Below, piece after piece: positions 1 through 8,911 of a stretch of DNA of 64,000 nucleotides. Every line of letters starts with the position of its first letter. Position 1 is the first letter of the stretch. The DNA lies in assembly GCA_030432905.1 (NCBI GenBank), contig JAUILU010000002.1:1-64000 (forward strand), read 5' to 3'. A program made the translations under genes and the position numbers. Under the pieces are notes generated by a model. That model was given only the letters and a program-made list of their open reading frames with translations, was not told where the DNA came from and searched no databases. The stretch is from Phycisphaerae bacterium (lineage in GTDB: Bacteria; Planctomycetota; Phycisphaerae; Phycisphaerales; UBA1924).

Positions 1-98
1 GCGACGCCGAAGACGACGAGCCAAGCCAGACCCTTGATCAGGAAGAACAAGAACAGCCCGATCCCTGCTTTTTTGGCTAACGATCCTGTGCGTGGCAT
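1..98 (-). CDS. Small putative membrane protein, partial at the left window edge
   Basis: The minus strand opens with an ATG at 98-96 preceded by an AGGAG-like ribosome binding site about 8 bases upstream. The readable N-terminus is basic (PRTGSLAKK), followed by a strongly hydrophobic run (GLFLFFLIKGLAWLVVFGV) that fits a membrane anchor or signal anchor. The rest lies outside the window. It is transcribed in the same direction as the methyltransferase gene that ends 40 bases upstream, so the two may be co-transcribed. No family can be assigned from about 32 residues. Confidence 0.5.
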   Translation of the reverse strand, partial: MPRTGSLAKKAGIGLFLFFLIKGLAWLVVFGV

Positions 99-138
99 CC
101 GGCGGTCTCCTGCTGGGAATTACAATTGAGAAACAGTA

Positions 139-945
139 TCACTTAGAAACGCCCTTGGCCAGCGGGACGATCATGGGCACCTTCCGGCGGTATTGGCGGT
201 AGGTTTCGCCGTGCTCGTCCACCAGATTCCGCTCCTCGAGTTGGATGGCGACGAAGATGTAGAGCGTGGTCATGACCGCGAAGACGAAGTGGGCGACCGT
301 CATCGTCGGCGTGAACCAGAACGCCATGAGCCAGCCCAGGTAGAGCGGGTGGCGGACGTAGCTGTACATCGTCCGCTGCTTGAACTTGAGCGGGGCGTAG
401 TCCTTCTTGCGGGCGTAGAGCCAGACCTGGCGGAGCCCGAAGAGGTCGAAGTGGCAGATCATGAAGGTGGTCAGCAGGACGAGCAGCCAGCCCGCGCCGC
501 CGAGGCCGAACATCGCCGCCTTGGCCGCGGTGCTCTCGAACGCCCAGAGCGTGCCGCCCATCGGCTGCCAGAAGTAGAACATGACGATCATCGCGAGGTT
601 GCTGAACAGCACATACGTGCTCCGCTCGGCGGGCACGGGCACGAGCCTGGTCCACCACCTCTTAAAGGTCGGTCTCGCCATGACGCTGTGCTGGACCGCG
701 AACAGGCCGAGCAGACCAAGATTGATCACGAGCGCCGGCACGAAATCCATCGTCGGGGGCGAGTCGAGCGTGACCGGTGCACCGAACCCAACCACGAACC
801 CGAGCGCGTACAGGAACACTCCGAGGAACATGGCATAGGCAACCAAGCCGTAGGCGAGGATGGCCATCCGCCGAAACAGCGACGCCTCCTGCGGCGAGGT
901 TGAGGGTCTGATATGGACTTCGTTCTCCTGGGCTTGTGCGTACAT
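139..945 (-). CDS. mddA: Methanethiol S-methyltransferase-like membrane protein (MddA/NnrU/isoprenylcysteine methyltransferase superfamily)
   Basis: The 268-residue protein has about six hydrophobic segments and the C-terminal membrane methyltransferase signature of the ICMT/NnrU/MddA superfamily: a YVRHPLYLGW block near residue 195, then a late LEERNLVDEHGETYRQYRRKV-type block (EER, HGETYRQY). The middle part (GLFAVQHSVMAR, FKRWWTRLVP, ERSTYVLFSNLA, FDLFGLRQVWL) matches what I recall of MddA, which uses S-adenosylmethionine to convert methanethiol into dimethyl sulfide at the inner membrane. The start is supported by an AAAGGAG site 5-6 bases before the ATG. It is divergent from the sigma factor gene. 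Family membership is strong; the exact substrate is inferred. Confidence 0.75.
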   Translation of the reverse strand: MYAQAQENEVHIRPSTSPQEASLFRRMAILAYGLVAYAMFLGVFLYALGFVVGFGAPVTLDSPPTMDFVPALVINLGLLGLFAVQHSVMARPTFKRWWTRLVPVPAERSTYVLFSNLAMIVMFYFWQPMGGTLWAFESTAAKAAMFGLGGAGWLLVLLTTFMICHFDLFGLRQVWLYARKKDYAPLKFKQRTMYSYVRHPLYLGWLMAFWFTPTMTVAHFVFAVMTTLYIFVAIQLEERNLVDEHGETYRQYRRKVPMIVPLAKGVSK

Positions 946-1259
946 GGCGGCTCCTTTGCGTTCGCGTCAAGGCCCGCCAACACCGGCGGCCAACCCAATG
1001 GGCGAAAGCCAACCAGCCCGCCTGCCACCGCCGAGGAATATTTTGAATTTTCACGCCCGCGTGTCAGTGATCAGCCCCCGACTGCGCCAATCACAATGAA
1101 AGGAGCGGCCTGATGCGGTGCGCGAACCCGAACACAACCACGAACGCACCCAGACCACGCCTCCACGCGCCCCACCCGCACAGCCGCCACCGGTTCCGAG
1201 GTACACTGCGGCCGGTAGCTGCGGATTCCCCGACGGCTTCGATCTGCTTGGACCCCGCC
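946..1259. other. Intergenic region between divergent genes
   Basis: This 314-base stretch separates the leftward methyltransferase from the rightward sigma factor and must hold both promoters. An AT-rich patch lies at 1037-1052 in otherwise GC-rich DNA. I could not identify a convincing -35/-10 pair. Reading frames here that join the sigma factor frame lack coding character and a ribosome binding site, so I see no gene. Confidence 0.5.
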
Positions 1260-1856
1260 ATGACGGACACCCCGCACACACAGGTGACCCGGCTGCTCCA
1301 AGACGTGGGCGACGACGCCAACCGTGAGTCCGCGACCAGTGAACTGCTGGCCGTGGTGTACCAACAACTCCGCCAGATCGCGCAGCAGCGAATGGGCAAC
1401 GAACGCGCCGACCACACACTCCAGGCCACCGCGCTCGTACACGAGGCATTCATCAAGCTCGTCGGCGACAACGACATTAGCTGGGAGAGCCGGGGGCACT
1501 TCTTCGCCGCGGCGGCGCAGGCCATGCGTCGGATCCTCATCGACCACGCACGCAAGAGCAACGCGCTCAAACGCGGCGGCAACTTCAAGAAAGTCCCAAT
1601 GAGCGTCGTCGATCTCGCGGCGAACACGGACCCGGAGCAGGTCATCGCGCTCGATGAGGCGATGGACCGGCTCGAACAGGACGACCCGCGCGCCGCCTCG
1701 ATCGTGCGCCTTCGCTTTTATGCCGGGCTCGATGTCGCCGAGACCGCCGAAGCGCTCGGGCTCTCGGAGCGCACCGTCATGCGTGACTGGGCCTTCGCCC
1801 GCGCCAAGCTCTTCCAGGAACTCACCGACGCAAGCGGGCCGACGACAGATGTCTAG
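1260..1856 (+). CDS. ECF-type RNA polymerase sigma factor (planctomycete ECF/TIGR02999-like)
   Basis: The 198-residue protein is a compact sigma-70 relative with region 2 (YQQLRQIAQQRM, then HTLQATALVHEAFIKL and ARGHFFAAAAQAMRRILID-like blocks) and region 4 HTH (LRFYAGLDVAETAEALGLS, ERTVMRDWAFARAKL). This matches the ECF family common in planctomycetes, in which the gene is paired with a Ser/Thr kinase. An upstream in-frame ATG exists at 1113, but the extra 49 residues are low-complexity Arg/Pro/His, so I place the start at 1260. The stop overlaps the kinase start (ATGTCTAG, 8 bases), implying translational coupling. Target promoters are unknown. Confidence 0.85.
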   Translation: MTDTPHTQVTRLLQDVGDDANRESATSELLAVVYQQLRQIAQQRMGNERADHTLQATALVHEAFIKLVGDNDISWESRGHFFAAAAQAMRRILIDHARKSNALKRGGNFKKVPMSVVDLAANTDPEQVIALDEAMDRLEQDDPRAASIVRLRFYAGLDVAETAEALGLSERTVMRDWAFARAKLFQELTDASGPTTDV

Positions 1857-4542
1857 CGAGAACGAGAAAGACATCTTCTACGAAGCGCTCGATCTCGCAC
1901 CGAATGAACGCGGCGATTTCCTCGATGCCAGGTGCACCGACAGCGCGATGAAAGAACGCATCACCGCCCTGATCGAATCGCATGAGCAGGCCAGCGAGTT
2001 CATGTCCGACCCCACGATGGCCTCGCACGGCACAGCGGAGATCCCGACGAAAACCCGTGAGGAACTCGCCGGGCCAATCGGGCCGTACAAGCTGGAACAG
2101 CTGCTCGGCGAGGGCGGGTTCGGGCGTGTGTACCTTGCGCGCCAAGAGCGCCCGATCGCGCGGAACGTGGCGCTCAAGGTGCTCAAAGCAGGGATGGACA
2201 CCCGCGCGATCATCGCGCGCTTCGAGGCGGAACGGCAAGCGCTGGCTGTCATGGACCACCCGAACGTCGCGCGCGTCTTCGACGGCGGGCAGACCGAATC
2301 GGGCCACCCCTACTTCGTCATGGAGTACGTCCGCGGTGAATCGATCACGTCGTTCTGCAGCAAGCACAACCTCTCGCTGCGCCGGAGGCTCGAACTCTTC
2401 GAGCAGGTCTGCCTCGCGGTTCAGCACGCGCACCACAAGGGCATCATCCACCGCGACCTCAAGCCCTCGAACGTGCTCGTCACGATGGTGGACAACGTCC
2501 CGGTCCCCAAGGTCATCGACTTCGGCATCGCCAAAGCACTCGGCTCAGAAAGCAACAACCAGACACAGATGACGGTGCAGGGGCACCTCGTCGGCACGCC
2601 CGCGTACATGTCGCCAGAGCAGGTCACCGGCACCGCGGGCATGGACACCCGATCGGACGTCTTTACGCTCGGTGTCCTGCTCTACGAGCTGCTCACGGGC
2701 TCGCTGCCCTATGAAGCAAGCCGGCTCGACAACGCGTCGGCGTCGGCGCTCGCCGAGTTGATCTGCGACGAAACACCGCCCAAGCCCTCGACGCGCATCG
2801 GCAAGGGCGCCGGCGACGCGGCGCAGCAGACGCGCCAGCTCAGCAGCCAGCTCCGCGGCGACCTCGACTGGATCGTCATGCGTGCGATGGAGAAAGACCC
2901 CGCCAGGCGATACCAGACCGCCAACGCGTTCGCCACTGATATACGCCGGTACCTGCGTGATGAGGCCGTCGAAGCCGGGCCGCCCAGCAGCGTGTACCGC
3001 TTCAAGAAGTACGCGCAGCGCCACCGCGGAGAGATCGCCGCCGGCGCGCTCATTCTCACGGCGCTCGTCGCGGGTCTGATCTCGAGCCTCGTCTTCGCGG
3101 CGCGAGTCGATCGTCAGCAGCAGTTGACCGCCAAAGAACTCGAGAAATCGCAAGTCTTCTCGGGCTTTGCGACCGACATGCTCGCCGGTCTCGACCCGGC
3201 GGTGGCGCGCGGCAAGGACACGGAGCTCCTGCTGCAGATCCTCGACGACGCGAAGCAAGGGCTCGACGAGTCGCCGCCAGAGTTCACGAAGGTCGAGTCG
3301 GAGATGCGCCGGCTGCTCGGTGTCGCGTACCACAAGATCGCAGACTACGAAGCCGCCGAGGAACAGTTCCTGCTGGCGATCGACCTCGATTCCAAGAGCG
3401 ATCACGAGCCGGGGCACGTGTTTCTCGACGCGACGGGTCTGCGGCACGACCTTGGCCGGGTCTACGCGGAGACCTCGCGCTACGACGAGGCGCGCGAGGC
3501 GTTCGAGTTCGCCCGCGACATCCGCCTGATGCACCTCGGCCCGGACGACCCCGAGACACTGGCGGTCATGTTCGACCTCGGCGCTGTTGATCGGCTGACC
3601 GGCAACTACGAGCAGGCGCGCGAAGCGTTCGAGCGCGTACTTGAACGGCAGATCGCTGTGCTGGGAGATTGGCACAAGGACACCATGTCCACGCGCAACA
3701 GCCTTGCAGTTGTGCTCGACGAGCTGCGCGAGTTCGATCGATCGGCCGGGCTTCTGCGAGAGGTCATTGACTACCAGCTCGAAGAGTTCGGCGAGGACCA
3801 CCCGCACACATTGGCGACCAAGAACAACCTCGCCGACACGCTCGGCCACCTCGGCAAGCAGGACGAGGCCGTCGAGATCCTGATCGATGTGCTGGAAACG
3901 AAGCGCCGCGTACTCGGGCCTGACCACCCGAGCCTGATTCTCGCGCTCAACAACCTCGCGCACTCCTACGGCGACATGGGCAACGAAGCCGAGGCCGAGC
4001 GGATGATCACCGAGGCGCTCGAAATATCCAAGCGCACGCTCGGCGACCGCGATATGCGCACGCTCATCCTGACGAACAACATCGCAGGCGTCTACCTCAA
4101 GACCGACCGCCCCGAGCTCGCGCGGTCGGTGCTGTTGCCCGCGATCCCGGTCTGCGAAGAAGTCATGGGCGAGAACCACCCATTGTCGCTCGCGATGCTG
4201 TCCTACAAGGCCGGCATCCACCGCGAGACCGGCGAGACCGAACAAGCCGTCGCGACAGCGCAAACGCTGCTCGAACGCGCCAAAGAAGCCTTCCCCGCCG
4301 ACCACCCGAACCAGGCCAACCACCGCAGGCTCCTGGCCAACACGCTCTTCGAGGCCGGCGACCCCGCGGCCGCCAAAGCTCTACTCATCGAGGCACACGA
4401 ACTGCACAACAACGGCGTCTCGGGTTCACCAGACGATGTGCGCAATACACTCGAAGCGCTCGTCAAAGTCTGCAACGCGCTGGGCGAGAGCGAAGAAGCC
4501 GCAGCGTACACCGCAGAACTCGAAACGCTCCCGGGCGAATAG
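1849..4542 (+). CDS. Membrane-anchored Ser/Thr protein kinase with C-terminal TPR repeats
   Basis: The 897-residue protein has a Hanks-type kinase domain at about residues 75-345, with a glycine loop (GEGGFG), the VALK lysine, HRDLKPSN catalytic loop, DFG and SPEQ motifs, so it should be catalytically active. One hydrophobic segment (about 395-418) follows, then about 470 residues of tetratricopeptide repeats of the long TPR_10/12 type (repeated LA..Y...G....A). The layout predicts a cytoplasmic kinase with the TPR part beyond the membrane segment. The start at 1849 overlaps the upstream sigma factor gene by 8 bases. Established precedent in planctomycetes and actinobacteria links such kinases to the partner ECF sigma factor; that link here is inference. 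It converges on the next gene with only one base between the stops. Confidence 0.9.
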   Translation: MSSENEKDIFYEALDLAPNERGDFLDARCTDSAMKERITALIESHEQASEFMSDPTMASHGTAEIPTKTREELAGPIGPYKLEQLLGEGGFGRVYLARQERPIARNVALKVLKAGMDTRAIIARFEAERQALAVMDHPNVARVFDGGQTESGHPYFVMEYVRGESITSFCSKHNLSLRRRLELFEQVCLAVQHAHHKGIIHRDLKPSNVLVTMVDNVPVPKVIDFGIAKALGSESNNQTQMTVQGHLVGTPAYMSPEQVTGTAGMDTRSDVFTLGVLLYELLTGSLPYEASRLDNASASALAELICDETPPKPSTRIGKGAGDAAQQTRQLSSQLRGDLDWIVMRAMEKDPARRYQTANAFATDIRRYLRDEAVEAGPPSSVYRFKKYAQRHRGEIAAGALILTALVAGLISSLVFAARVDRQQQLTAKELEKSQVFSGFATDMLAGLDPAVARGKDTELLLQILDDAKQGLDESPPEFTKVESEMRRLLGVAYHKIADYEAAEEQFLLAIDLDSKSDHEPGHVFLDATGLRHDLGRVYAETSRYDEAREAFEFARDIRLMHLGPDDPETLAVMFDLGAVDRLTGNYEQAREAFERVLERQIAVLGDWHKDTMSTRNSLAVVLDELREFDRSAGLLREVIDYQLEEFGEDHPHTLATKNNLADTLGHLGKQDEAVEILIDVLETKRRVLGPDHPSLILALNNLAHSYGDMGNEAEAERMITEALEISKRTLGDRDMRTLILTNNIAGVYLKTDRPELARSVLLPAIPVCEEVMGENHPLSLAMLSYKAGIHRETGETEQAVATAQTLLERAKEAFPADHPNQANHRRLLANTLFEAGDPAAAKALLIEAHELHNNGVSGSPDDVRNTLEALVKVCNALGESEEAAAYTAELETLPGE

Positions 4543-4543
4543 C

Positions 4544-6307
4544 TCAGTTGAACTTAATCGAACCCTTGGCCTTCGTGAGCGCATCCTTTGCAGCGTGCTC
4601 CGAGCGGATCAGCCGGCCCGTGATCGAGCCGATCTGGATCTGCGGCTTGCGTTTGTCGAGCTTGCCCGTCACCCAGCCCTGGATCATCATCGCGTCGAGC
4701 GTCTGCATGTAAGACGAGATGCTGAGGCTCTCCGAACCCGCGGCCACGGCGCCGCTGATCTTGGAATTGAGGTACGCCAGAATCTTGTCAATGTCCGACG
4801 TCTGCTTGAGCATCTCGACCAGCTCGCCGTACTGACCCGCAAGAGGCAGCACGGAGTTGCCGCGCCTGTAGCAGGGCACACGGACGATCTTGCCGTCGTG
4901 CAGGTCGCCGATCACGTCTTCCTTGGCGCCGCGGATGTTGAGCTTGAAGACGTTGTTCCCGTCGATCTTCATTTTCTGCTCGCCGCCGAGGAATCGGTCA
5001 ACGAGATGCCTGCCCGAGTTGAGCGAGAACGAGCCGAGCGAAGCCGTGCCCGCGAACTCGGTCGCAAAGCCGCCTTGCGAGAGCCATCGCCACGCGTCCT
5101 TCGGCGAGAGCTTCAGTCCCGCCTCCTTTGCGATCGAGGTGCAGTGGTCTTGCAGATCGGTGAACTGGCCGTTGGATGCGTACCAGTATTTGGCGAAGCG
5201 GATGTGCTGGTTGATGTTGTCTCGGTTCTTGGTGTCGTAGCGGTGCTTGACCCATTTCATGTCGCCCGGGTCGCTCTCGATGTCGAGGATCGAGTACGCG
5301 GTCTCGCGCGCAGAAGAGTGCGCCAGTGTCATGCCCGCAGCGAGGATCGGGTCGGCGAACCCGGCGGACTCGCCGCAGAGCCACCAGTTCTCGCCGACGA
5401 GCCGCGACGACAAGTGCGACCAGTTTTTGATGCTGTGTACCTTGTCGTTGCCGAGTTCGCTCTTGGCGTCTGCGAGCAGCGCCTTGATGTCGGGCTGAAG
5501 CTCGAGCGCCTCGTCGTACAACTCTCTGGGCGAGATGCCCCGCTCCTTGTAGTAGTCCGACGGGCAGATCAGACCAACGCTCGCCCGGCTCGGGCCGAGC
5601 GGGATGAACCAGATCCAGCCGAACGGCAAGCTCCGCACGTACACGCGCGTGCCGCCGACGCCGATCTCGACCTTCCACTTCGCGTTGTCCCAGTAGTCCC
5701 AGAACGCGACGTTGCGCAGCTCCTTTGGCGCCTCGCTCTCGACGCCCATCGCCCGGCGGAGCAGGCCGACGTGCCCCGATGCGTCGACGTAGTGCCGCGC
5801 TGTGATTGTTTCGTCGGTGTTCAGTTTCAGGCCGGTGATGGTGTCGTCCTCGCGCAGGACTTCTTTCACCGAGGTCTCCTCGCGCACGGTCGCACCCATC
5901 TCCTCGGCGTGGCGCAAGAGGATGTTGTCGTACTCTGCGCGCTCGACCTGGAACGCCGTGTGCTGGCGCTGGCCCGCGTAGCTCGCCGGCCTCGGCTCGT
6001 CGGTGAACTCCTCGGCCGGGAAGAAGTCAAACTCCCAGGGCTCGTTCACCTGGCCCCACGTGTAGCTCACGCCCAGCTTGATCGGGAAGTTCGCCGCCTC
6101 GACCTTCTCCCACACGCCCATCTCAGCCAGGATGTGGCTCACGAGCGGCAGCTGGCTCTCGCCGACGTGCTCGCGCGGGAACTTCTCCTTCTCGAGGATC
6201 AGCACGGACAAACCCGGGTTGTACTTGCGCAGCAGCGTGGCGACGGTCGTGCCCGCGGGCCCGCCGCCGATGATCGCCACGTCAAAGTCCGGGGTCTGGT
6301 CGCTCAT
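4544..6307 (-). CDS. FAD-dependent oxidoreductase of the flavin-dependent halogenase / geranylgeranyl-reductase group
   Basis: The 587-residue protein begins with a dinucleotide-binding GGGPAGT motif, followed by a family-typical FPREHVGES block. GWIWFIPLG at about residue 220 fits the WxWxIP pattern that marks flavin-dependent halogenases and keeps monooxygenation out of the active site. CGESAGFADPILAAGM near residue 305 is the second FAD-contact region. The C-terminal about 250 residues are poorly conserved to my eye. A good AGGAG site precedes the ATG. No carrier protein, NRPS/PKS gene or flavin reductase is adjacent, so the substrate is open; a tryptophan-halogenase-type or a dehydrogenase/reductase role are both possible. 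Confidence 0.7.
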   Translation of the reverse strand: MSDQTPDFDVAIIGGGPAGTTVATLLRKYNPGLSVLILEKEKFPREHVGESQLPLVSHILAEMGVWEKVEAANFPIKLGVSYTWGQVNEPWEFDFFPAEEFTDEPRPASYAGQRQHTAFQVERAEYDNILLRHAEEMGATVREETSVKEVLREDDTITGLKLNTDETITARHYVDASGHVGLLRRAMGVESEAPKELRNVAFWDYWDNAKWKVEIGVGGTRVYVRSLPFGWIWFIPLGPSRASVGLICPSDYYKERGISPRELYDEALELQPDIKALLADAKSELGNDKVHSIKNWSHLSSRLVGENWWLCGESAGFADPILAAGMTLAHSSARETAYSILDIESDPGDMKWVKHRYDTKNRDNINQHIRFAKYWYASNGQFTDLQDHCTSIAKEAGLKLSPKDAWRWLSQGGFATEFAGTASLGSFSLNSGRHLVDRFLGGEQKMKIDGNNVFKLNIRGAKEDVIGDLHDGKIVRVPCYRRGNSVLPLAGQYGELVEMLKQTSDIDKILAYLNSKISGAVAAGSESLSISSYMQTLDAMMIQGWVTGKLDKRKPQIQIGSITGRLIRSEHAAKDALTKAKGSIKFN

Positions 6308-6362
6308 GACTCACTCCTCTTGGCCTGTGCACCGGGGCACCGACACCTTCTTATGGATGACC

Positions 6363-7826
6363 CTAGCCCATCCTCGTCCTGATTTGCAACACAATCTCGT
6401 CCCCCGGCAAGCCCGGCCCGCAACTCCCGCCCGGACTCAGACCAATAACCTCCCCATGCGAGACCCCGAGCACCAAGGGCGTATGATCCACCAGCCGGCC
6501 CCGACTGCCGGCAACATGGTGTGGTGGCTGAGCGGTTGAAGGCGCCGGACTTGAAATCCGGTGAAGGGCTTGCTTGACCGACCCACGATCCAAACCAGAG
6601 ATCCCTAAAACATCGAGTATTGCGGGCCTTTTAAGCATCATCTCAATCGTTGATCGGACCGATCGCACCAACAAATCGAATAGAGAACCGTCTTCGCGCT
6701 GCACTATCTGCTGCACCTTCTGCAGCCCCGCCGCCTTATCGAGTAAGTCATCAGGTGCGCTGATGTAGTGCTCGGCTGAGACTTGGATGCCGTGACCCAT
6801 CCATTCACTAACAACAGCTTGCGGGTAGTCGCGCGCCCAATCGACTTCGCAACTCCGCCGCAACGACTGAAACGCCTTCGGCCACTGTGTGAGACCGGCA
6901 CGTTCAATGGCTCGCCTGAGCACCATGTGCGGATTGGTTCCAGGTATGACGACAACCCTGTCGTCCTTGCCGTGTTTCGCAGGTGGCGTCAACCATCTTG
7001 CGAGTTCCGGAGTGATCGGCACAGTTCGAGAGGCTCGAATTCGTGGCTGACCTCTCCGCTCCAGCTTGGGGGCGTGCACGTGCAGGCGCTTGCGTTCTTG
7101 GTCAACACACTCCCATGTCAGGATTCCGCTTTCACTTGGAACACGCAACCCGCCAAACCTTGCAAGCGCGATAAGTGTGCGCCAGCCGTCGCTGGGTAGA
7201 TGGTCCATAAGGCGATCGACCCACGCGGCGGGCACATAGGTCTTCGTCTCAGACGAGATCGCTGTTGAGGCGACCTTTGCAAAGGGGTTTTTGTCAATCA
7301 GACCGTCAGCTATCGCCGCGCCAAACATCGCCTTCACGTTCCGAACGTGTTGGCGAGCGGTGGACTCTGCGAGACCGGTATCCAGCAACGCCATCTTCCA
7401 AAGTCTCGCCTCAGATGCGCCGACGTCTTCGATTCGGGCGCTCTCGCCAAAGTGGGCCAATAGCTTTTGCTGACTCAGGCGAAACGACTCTCGCGTGGCG
7501 GGCTTCCAGTCATGCCGGCGCGACTGCATGTAATGGATCGAGAATCCGAGCAGGTCGCTGGGCGATTGCTTCGGGCGTTGCTGTACAAGGCCAACCGCCG
7601 CGAGCTTGTTCTGTGTTGACGCTGGCAACGCATCCAGCCACGCGGAAGTCTCCACGCTGGGCGGGCGTGCCAGCTTGATGGCTTGCTCCAATTCGTTGGC
7701 ATGGTCGCACAGACGCCGGGCGTCTGCGTTGCTCATTGCACCGAGCCGTACCGACTTCCGACGCCCCGTTACGCTTGACCACAATGCCCGCTTCGGGCCA
7801 CCACCTATCTTCGAGATCGATGCCAC
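6363..7826 (-). CDS. int: Tyrosine recombinase (integrase) of the integrative element; reading frame crosses the att site
   Basis: I choose the GTG at 7826: it has an AAAGGGG site upstream and gives the MASISK start I recall for planctomycete integrases. The 487-residue product has an N-terminal DNA-binding part, a SAM-like core-binding domain (about 88-185) and a catalytic domain with R228, K254, R323, H345 and nucleophile Y354; the box II His is replaced by Gln (Q320, in FQSLRR). Residues 419-451 are encoded by the 100-bp att repeat (antisense to the partial tRNA), and residues 452-487 by chromosomal DNA outside the element. An alternative ATG at 7877 would add 17 residues. The gene sits at the left end, as expected for an element integrase. 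Confidence 0.88.
   Translation of the reverse strand: MASISKIGGGPKRALWSSVTGRRKSVRLGAMSNADARRLCDHANELEQAIKLARPPSVETSAWLDALPASTQNKLAAVGLVQQRPKQSPSDLLGFSIHYMQSRRHDWKPATRESFRLSQQKLLAHFGESARIEDVGASEARLWKMALLDTGLAESTARQHVRNVKAMFGAAIADGLIDKNPFAKVASTAISSETKTYVPAAWVDRLMDHLPSDGWRTLIALARFGGLRVPSESGILTWECVDQERKRLHVHAPKLERRGQPRIRASRTVPITPELARWLTPPAKHGKDDRVVVIPGTNPHMVLRRAIERAGLTQWPKAFQSLRRSCEVDWARDYPQAVVSEWMGHGIQVSAEHYISAPDDLLDKAAGLQKVQQIVQREDGSLFDLLVRSVRSTIEMMLKRPAILDVLGISGLDRGSVKQALHRISSPAPSTAQPPHHVAGSRGRLVDHTPLVLGVSHGEVIGLSPGGSCGPGLPGDEIVLQIRTRMG
6474..6573. repeat. Left att repeat (100-bp direct repeat) with truncated tRNA-Ser
   Basis: It is identical base for base to 18282-18381. Positions 6518-6573 are the first 56 bases of the tRNA-Ser gene through the anticodon arm into the variable arm. 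The T arm and the 3' acceptor strand are missing, so this copy cannot make a tRNA. The repeat also includes 44 bases upstream of the tRNA. Confidence 0.93.
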
Positions 7827-7937
7827 GTGACCACCCCTTTCAGCGCGCGCGACAGCCGAGACTACCTTCGCTGCCATCTACATGGGTCGGAAAATCAGAC
7901 GCCGAGTTGCACGAAGACTGTTAGCAAACGCTTACTT

Positions 7938-7994
7938 ATGTGTGGGAATAGACCGCACATTACCCAACCGTCTACCGAGTATGGGGTGTATAAT
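7938..7994 (+). promoter_or_regulatory. Probable promoter region with an inverted-repeat operator candidate
   Basis: A perfect TATAAT -10 hexamer lies at 7989-7994, about 95 bases before the next gene start. I see no good -35 at standard spacing, so an activator may be needed. Upstream, ATGTGTGG (7938-7945) and CCGCACAT (7953-7960) form a 7-of-8 inverted repeat with a 7-base spacer, sized like a dimeric repressor or activator site. It lies in the divergent region between int and the rightward genes, so it could control either. Function is inferred. Confidence 0.4.
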
Positions 7995-8043
7995 CGACGT
8001 CGGGTGTGGGGGTTGCTCCCCGCGACAGGGTGACGTGGTCGGC

Positions 8044-8089
8044 TTCAGTCTCCGCCTGCCACGTCGCCCGGCCCGCGACGGAGACTGAA
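8044..8089 (+). promoter_or_regulatory. Hairpin burying the ribosome binding site of the next gene
   Basis: TTCAGTCTCCG (8044-8054) and CGGAGACTGAA (8079-8089) are perfect 11-base complements around a 24-base GC-rich loop. The right arm contains the only Shine-Dalgarno-like sequence (GGAG, 8080-8083) and ends one base before the ATG at 8091. A folded leader would hide the ribosome site, suggesting translational control or an RNA/protein-binding switch. It could instead act as a DNA operator. Confidence 0.5.
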
Positions 8090-8090
8090 C

Positions 8091-8792
8091 ATGGCGAAGC
8101 GCTCAGGGACGAAGGCGGGCGAGGTAGATTGGTCTCGAACTCGCTCAATGATGGAGTCTGCTATCGAAGAAGCCATCGAGCGCGCTTCAGATACAGACGC
8201 AGTGCAGGTGCAGTGTTGCCTCACCTATCTTGGAATACAAATCGCTTCAGGTGGCCCCGATGCTCTGAAAACACTGGAGAATCCGAAGGTCAATATGGCA
8301 CGTCGGGCCATGTGGGATCCACTACAACGACTGAGGGTTCTCGCTGAGTCGCGTGGCATGGACTCGACGCCACTCTGGGAACTCTGCACCTGTGATAGCC
8401 AAGCTCAAATCGACGCAGTCGAGCCGCTGCTCGAACGTCTTGATCTCATCGAACAGATGATGCAAGGCAAAGTCGATGGCGTGGACAAGAGTGTCGCCGA
8501 GATCGTTGGGGAATGCCAGAAGGCGACCGCTGATTCAGTTCATCACTTCGATGGTCTGACCCAGAAGGAACTTGTAGTACAGGCCGAAGAATTGATCGGA
8601 TCGTTCAGCCCCGACACGCTTCGACGGATTCGCGAGAAAGCGGGCGTCAAAGCACGTCCGGCAGGTGGTGCCGGCCCGCAATCGAGATACTCGATAGTCG
8701 AAATTAAAAAACTGGTCGAAACAGCAAGCAATAGTGATAAACCGAAGTGGAAACAGGCAGGGGCAGCGTGGGCTCAATGCATCAAGGATTGA
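8091..8792 (+). CDS. Hypothetical element protein
   Basis: The 233-residue protein belongs to no family I recognise. It looks soluble and helical, without a signal peptide or membrane segment, and has a Cys pair (CTCDSQ) near residue 101. The C-terminal part (PAGGAGPQSRYSIVEIKKLV) suggests a short flexible linker followed by a helical segment. It is the first gene of the rightward element module and its translation start lies against an 11-base hairpin that hides its ribosome site. Its position downstream of the promoter and ahead of HTH genes would suit an element regulator or a phage-like accessory protein, but nothing in the sequence proves that. Confidence 0.7.
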   Translation: MAKRSGTKAGEVDWSRTRSMMESAIEEAIERASDTDAVQVQCCLTYLGIQIASGGPDALKTLENPKVNMARRAMWDPLQRLRVLAESRGMDSTPLWELCTCDSQAQIDAVEPLLERLDLIEQMMQGKVDGVDKSVAEIVGECQKATADSVHHFDGLTQKELVVQAEELIGSFSPDTLRRIREKAGVKARPAGGAGPQSRYSIVEIKKLVETASNSDKPKWKQAGAAWAQCIKD

Positions 8793-8911
8793 GCCTGTCT
8801 GCCCAGCAAATGGACTAGCAATGGCCTCGCATTGCGAGTCGCGACTAGCAACAGCCTTGCAAATCGATCGGACGATTTGAGGGTACCCGTGTGTCACGTC
8901 TTTAATTCGGC

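Noticed and set aside
4436..6382. A long rightward reading frame of about 650 codons opposite the halogenase-like gene
   Set aside because: It is the antisense shadow of a well-supported gene with clear motifs; composition is Arg/Val/Asp-rich without any domain, as expected in high-GC DNA.
6518..6573. Left copy of tRNA-Ser as a second tRNA gene
   Set aside because: Only the first 56 bases are present; the T arm and the 3' acceptor strand are absent, so it is an att remnant.
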